From contig USJP01000004.1 in NCBI GenBank assembly GCA_900555105.1, forward strand, positions 1 to 17,818: a stretch of DNA of 17,818 bases, given 5' to 3'. Positions 14,707 through 17,818 of the stretch are shown here, in pieces (position 1 is the stretch's first letter; each line of letters opens with the position of its first letter). The DNA is from an uncultured Coriobacteriaceae bacterium (GTDB lineage: Bacteria > Actinomycetota > Coriobacteriia > Coriobacteriales > UMGS124). Under the pieces are notes generated by a model that saw only the letters and a list, made by a program, of their open reading frames with translations, was not told the origin of the DNA and searched no databases. The position numbers and the translations under genes are program-made.

Positions 14707-15603
14707 CTACGCGAGCACGTCGCCGAGAACCTCGCGCAGGCTGGCGGCGTAACGCTCGTCGGCCAGGGCCATGCGCACGTTGGCAGCGATGAGGTTGGGG
14801 ATGGTGCCCGTGTCGTAGCCCTCGGCAGGGTCGATGACCACGGCGTACATCTCCTCCTCGGCCAGGGCGCGCACAAGGGCGTCGGTAAGCTGGATCTCGT
14901 TGCCCTTGCCGGGCTCCTGAGTGGCAAGCAGCTCCATGACCTTGGCGGAGAGCAGGTAACGGCCGAAGATGGCCAGGTTGGAGGGGGCGTCCTCAAGGGC
15001 CGGCTTCTCCACCATCTGGTCGATCTTCCACACGGCGCCGGGCTCGTTGGCTGCGGCACCCTCGGCACCAGCGAGCGTGCCCACAAACTGGCCGCCCACG
15101 ATGCCGAAACGCGAGACCTCGGAATCGGGCACGGCAACGACGGCGATGACGCTCGCGCCGTTGTGGGCACGGCTCACCTCAGCGAGCTTGGGCAGGATGG
15201 TGTGCTCGGGCACCACGACGTCGCCGAGCAGCACGTAGAAGGCGTCGTCGCCCGTCTGGGGGGCGGCACACAGCACAGCGTGACCCAGGCCGAGCGGTTC
15301 CTCCTGGTAGACATAGGAAACAGGCAGCGAGCCGGCATGGTCGACGGCGTCGGCGTACTTGTCCTTGCCACGGCCGCGCAGCATCTCGGAATAGGCGGGG
15401 TCGGGCGTGAAGTTGCCCTCGATGAGGGGCTTGGTCACAGAGGTCACGATGACGCAGCCATCGCACTCGGGCGCGGCGAGGGCCTCCTCAGCCACATGCT
15501 GGATGACCGGGCGGTCGAGCACCGGCAGCATCTCCTTGGGAACGAGGTGCGTCGCAGGAAGGAAGCGCGTACCCAGACCGGCGGCAGGAATGATTGCTTT
15601 CAT
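14707..15603 (-). CDS. galU: UTP-glucose-1-phosphate uridylyltransferase
   Basis: A 298-residue nucleotidyltransferase making UDP-glucose from UTP and glucose 1-phosphate, for cell-wall glycan and polysaccharide synthesis. The N-terminal AIIPAAGLGTRFLPAT (3-18) is the nucleotide-binding signature, followed by PKEMLPVLDRPVIQ with Lys23. QEEPLGLGHAV, VLLGDVVVP and MVEKP (with the sugar-phosphate lysine) are also as in GalU, as is the late GNEIQLTDAL. The ATG at 15603 is chosen because GGAGG lies 8 nt upstream; an in-frame ATG 5 codons earlier has no such spacing. The length matches the family (about 290-300). It appears monocistronic, with its own terminator and a 194-bp gap to the small gene upstream. 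Confidence 0.96.
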   Translation of the reverse strand: MKAIIPAAGLGTRFLPATHLVPKEMLPVLDRPVIQHVAEEALAAPECDGCVIVTSVTKPLIEGNFTPDPAYSEMLRGRGKDKYADAVDHAGSLPVSYVYQEEPLGLGHAVLCAAPQTGDDAFYVLLGDVVVPEHTILPKLAEVSRAHNGASVIAVVAVPDSEVSRFGIVGGQFVGTLAGAEGAAANEPGAVWKIDQMVEKPALEDAPSNLAIFGRYLLSAKVMELLATQEPGKGNEIQLTDALVRALAEEEMYAVVIDPAEGYDTGTIPNLIAANVRMALADERYAASLREVLGDVLA

Positions 15604-15797
15604 TGAGATATCCTCCATATACAAGCAAGCATGACAATCAAAGGACGGTCGCGTCGCCTTGAGAAGAGACCCACCAAGACGGCAACCGCAGATACCACGT
15701 ACACAAAACTCTACCACGCACGACGCAGGTGCCCTCGCCGAACGGCCTCACTCCAGGCATAACGCACGGAGTAAACCGCGTCGCACAGCCAGTCGCC

Positions 15798-16019
15798 TTA
15801 CGCCCAGGGGTCACGCTCGAAAAGCGGCTCCTTGCGTGCGGGGCGATCGGAGTAGGGGTCGTAGCCGTCGTCGTCTTCGTTCTCCGCTCGCACAAAGGGC
15901 GAGGCAGGCTTGGGCTTGGATGCCGAGGCAGCTGGGGAAGCCGTACCGGGCTTCACCGCCCCTGCGACACCCCCGGCGCACGGCACGTTTGCCTTCTCCA
16001 CCAGGTTCTTCTCATCCAT
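15798..16019 (-). CDS. Small acidic hypothetical protein coupled to MATE gene
   Basis: A 73-residue protein with no membrane span and no recognised domain. The middle is low-complexity (Ala, Pro, Ser, Lys, about 15-40) and the second half is charged, with DDDGYDPYSDRP around 48-59 and a C-terminal FERDPWA. The ATG is 3 bp after the stop of the MATE gene, and an AAGGAGG ribosome site inside that gene's last codons is 8 nt upstream, which supports real translation coupled to the efflux gene. The opposite strand is open too, but without comparable support. Function unknown; probably a disordered cytoplasmic protein. Confidence 0.65.
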   Translation of the reverse strand: MDEKNLVEKANVPCAGGVAGAVKPGTASPAASASKPKPASPFVRAENEDDDGYDPYSDRPARKEPLFERDPWA

Positions 16020-16022
16020 GCC

Positions 16023-17540
16023 CTATGCCTCCTTGCTCTGAGAGACTGCCGCAGCAGCACGCTCGCCCACCTGGGCCCACGTCTGCTCATGGGCGGCGAT
16101 CCGCCTGTCATGCTCGGCCTGCAGACGCGTAAGGCGCCCCATCTCGCGCGCCACGAAGACACCCGTGACAATGATGGCGAGCGCGTCGGCAAAGGCCGGA
16201 GCCAGGGGCAGCGCCGCCAGGGGCGTGAGGTTCAGGAAGTTAGGCAACACGGCGGGCACGATGAAGAGCGCCGGCAGATAGAAGATGAGCTGGCGGGTCA
16301 GCGTGAGAATCGTGGCCTTGATCGGCTGGCCCGTGGCCTGGAAGTAGTTGGAACACACCACCTGGAACGGCACGACCGGGAACATGAGCGTCATGAACAG
16401 CAGGCTCTGAGCGGCAAAGTCGAGCAGGTCATGGCCCACGTTGAAGAAGAGCATGATCTGGTCGGACAATGCACGGCACGCCATCCACAGGATGAGGTTC
16501 GTCACGATGGCGGCGCCGACCGTCCACCACAGCGCCTTGCGCACGCGGCGGTAGTTCTGGGCACCGTAGTTGTAGCCAAGGATGGGCTGGGCGGCGATGG
16601 AGAAGCCCAGCACAACGAAGAAGAGCAGCGAGATGACCTTGTTCACCGTGCCGATGGCCGTCAGACCGCCGTCGGCGCCGATGACGTCGGTGGCGCCGAG
16701 GTTGGTGATCTGCAGGTTGAGCATCGAGGACGTGAGCGCCGAGGCCACCTGCACGCAGAACGACGACAGGCCGATAGCCGTGATGCTGCGAATCATCGAG
16801 CCGTCGAAACGGATGAACTTGCGGCGGAAGCTGAGCTTGGACTTGCCGCGCAGGAAGTACGCCAGCACAAGCACGGTGGTCACGGTCTGACCGATGACGG
16901 TGGCGACGGCCGAACCCACCATACCCATGCCCATCACCATGACGAGCAGGTAGTTTGCAAACGCCGAGACAACCGCACCGGCAAACGTCACGGCAAGCGC
17001 GGTGTTGGGCGCGCCGTCGGTGCGGATGAAGTTCGAGATTCCCAGGCCAATGGCCTGGATGGTGAAGCCCGCCAGGATGATGGAGCAGAACTGGTGGGAG
17101 TACTCGCGGTTGGTGTCGGTGGCACCCAAGAAGTCCAGCGTGGGCGTGAGGAACAGCTCGGCGACAATCGTGAGCGCAAGGGGCACCACGATGAGCATGA
17201 GCAGCGTGACCGACATCGCGCGGTTGGCTTCCTCAACTTTGCGCTCGCCCAGGCGAAGGGCCGCGATGGCGTTGCCGCCCACGCCGAACCACGCTGCGAA
17301 GGCACCCGTGAGCATCATGAGCGGGAAGGCGACCGTGGTGGCCGCGATGCCGGCGTCACCCACGCCGTGACCCACGAAGAAGGTGTCGATGAGGTTGTAG
17401 ACGGCGCTCACCATCATCGAGAGAATGGCGGGCGGGGCGAATTTGAGCAGCAGGCGCGGGATGGGTGCCGACCCAAGCGGGTTGGGGTCGGACGTTGTGC
17501 CGGCGACGCTTACAGCTGCGGGCTTTTGCTCATCAGTCAC
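16023..17540 (-). CDS. MATE family multidrug efflux transporter
   Basis: A 505-residue cation-coupled multidrug and toxin extrusion protein with about 12 membrane spans. Typical features are the N-terminal LLLKFAPPAILSMMVSAVYNLIDTFFVG (span one, about 29-56), AWFGVGGNAIAALRLGE (about 83-99) and GFSIAAQPILGYNYGA in the second half, the repeat of the first. The GTG at 17540 is preferred because GAGGAG stands 8 nt before it; the frame extends a further eight codons without support. The N-terminus has about 25 polar residues before span one. The C-terminal 40 residues are hydrophilic and helical (REMGRLTRLQAEHDRRIAAHEQ), longer than in many MATE proteins. Substrate unknown. It is probably co-transcribed with the small gene after it. 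Confidence 0.93.
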   Translation of the reverse strand: MTDEQKPAAVSVAGTTSDPNPLGSAPIPRLLLKFAPPAILSMMVSAVYNLIDTFFVGHGVGDAGIAATTVAFPLMMLTGAFAAWFGVGGNAIAALRLGERKVEEANRAMSVTLLMLIVVPLALTIVAELFLTPTLDFLGATDTNREYSHQFCSIILAGFTIQAIGLGISNFIRTDGAPNTALAVTFAGAVVSAFANYLLVMVMGMGMVGSAVATVIGQTVTTVLVLAYFLRGKSKLSFRRKFIRFDGSMIRSITAIGLSSFCVQVASALTSSMLNLQITNLGATDVIGADGGLTAIGTVNKVISLLFFVVLGFSIAAQPILGYNYGAQNYRRVRKALWWTVGAAIVTNLILWMACRALSDQIMLFFNVGHDLLDFAAQSLLFMTLMFPVVPFQVVCSNYFQATGQPIKATILTLTRQLIFYLPALFIVPAVLPNFLNLTPLAALPLAPAFADALAIIVTGVFVAREMGRLTRLQAEHDRRIAAHEQTWAQVGERAAAAVSQSKEA

Positions 17541-17677
17541 GGGTAACACTCCTCGAACAGTCAATCAAACGTGCAGATAAAACAATCAATCTTACAATCA
17601 GCTATTTCAATGCGAAGATGTAGGGACGCCAGGACCCGGAAAACCAAGGCGCTTCGGAGCCCCGTACAAGGCGCAGC

Positions 17678-17714
17678 AAAAAAGCTGTCACCCCGCCCCA
17701 GGCGGCATGACAGC
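17678..17714 (-). terminator. Strong intrinsic terminator at the end of the right-edge gene
   Basis: TGACAGC at 17708-17714 pairs with GCTGTCA at 17684-17690, and inside that CCGCC pairs with GGCGG around a CCA loop, with a 2/2 internal loop between. On the minus strand the stem is followed at once by TTTTTT (17683-17678). It lies 8 bp after the stop of the partial gene at the right edge and 138 bp before the MATE start, so it separates the two. Confidence 0.88.
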
Positions 17715-17721
17715 CAGGCTT

Positions 17722-17818
17722 CTACTCCTGCGCTTCAGGAAGCGCCATCCCACCCACGGCGGCGTATATCGCACCCGTGCAGGCAGGGGTAGAACCGCAA
17801 CACGAGCCCACAAGGCTC
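17722..17818 (-). CDS. C-terminal end of probable homocysteine S-methyltransferase (partial)
   Basis: A frame open from the right edge of the window to a TAG at 17722-17724, giving 31 complete residues ending in PEAQE. It includes GSCCGSTPACTGAI. The paired cysteines in a GxCCGxTP context near a C-terminus match the zinc-binding motif (usually GGCCGTTP) of the homocysteine S-methyltransferase family, found in MetH N-terminal domains, BHMT and MmuM. The strong terminator 8 bp downstream confirms that a minus-strand gene ends here. The second Gly of the motif is Ser. Most of the gene lies outside the window, so whether it is a stand-alone methyltransferase or a MetH part cannot be told. Confidence 0.6.
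   Translation of the reverse strand, partial: SLVGSCCGSTPACTGAIYAAVGGMALPEAQE

Noticed and set aside
14671..15606. 311-codon plus-strand frame
   Set aside because: Antisense shadow of galU; it begins within the galU terminator.
15729..17546. 605-codon plus-strand frame rich in His, Arg, Gly and Glu
   Set aside because: Mirror of the MATE gene and the small gene; the composition is typical of antisense frames in high-GC DNA and no domain is recognisable.

Overview
The window looks like part of a chromosome of a high-GC, gut-type actinobacterium, most probably class Coriobacteriia. The main clue is a polytopic membrane protein carrying LuxR-type DNA-binding domains, a protein style very common in that class. 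The moderate-to-high GC content and the serC-serA-thrH arrangement fit but do not prove it. No phylogeny could be run, so the taxon is an inference.

Region 1 (about 29-7094, all minus strand) is an accessory-looking block, by eye less GC-rich than the rest. In transcription order it encodes an 859-residue membrane regulator with two complete LuxR-type helix-turn-helix domains; a small secreted protein of unknown family behind an inverted-repeat operator candidate; a strong hairpin; a membrane-anchored extracytoplasmic protein; two ABC-2-like permeases; an ABC ATPase; and a second extracytoplasmic protein with a Tat-like signal that looks like a diverged paralogue of the first. Adjacent genes from the anchored protein to the last gene overlap or nearly touch. 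I read this as a membrane-sensed, secreted-protein/ABC-transporter system (bacteriocin-like, immunity, or envelope function). It is the best candidate here for an undescribed system.

Region 2 (7452-11537, plus strand) is housekeeping: a CorA-family divalent metal transporter, then serC, serA and thrH. The last three would encode the whole phosphorylated serine pathway, with ThrH supplying the phosphoserine phosphatase step. The thrH terminator lies inside the 3' coding end of the convergent gshA-type gene.

Region 3 (11549-17818, minus strand) holds a stand-alone glutamate-cysteine ligase with a long, hairpin-forming leader, a PepV-like M20 dipeptidase, GalU (UTP-glucose-1-phosphate uridylyltransferase), a small acidic hypothetical protein translationally linked to a MATE efflux protein, and, at the right edge, the C-terminal end of a probable homocysteine S-methyltransferase followed by a strong terminator. 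No tRNA, rRNA, CRISPR array, transposase or phage gene was found.
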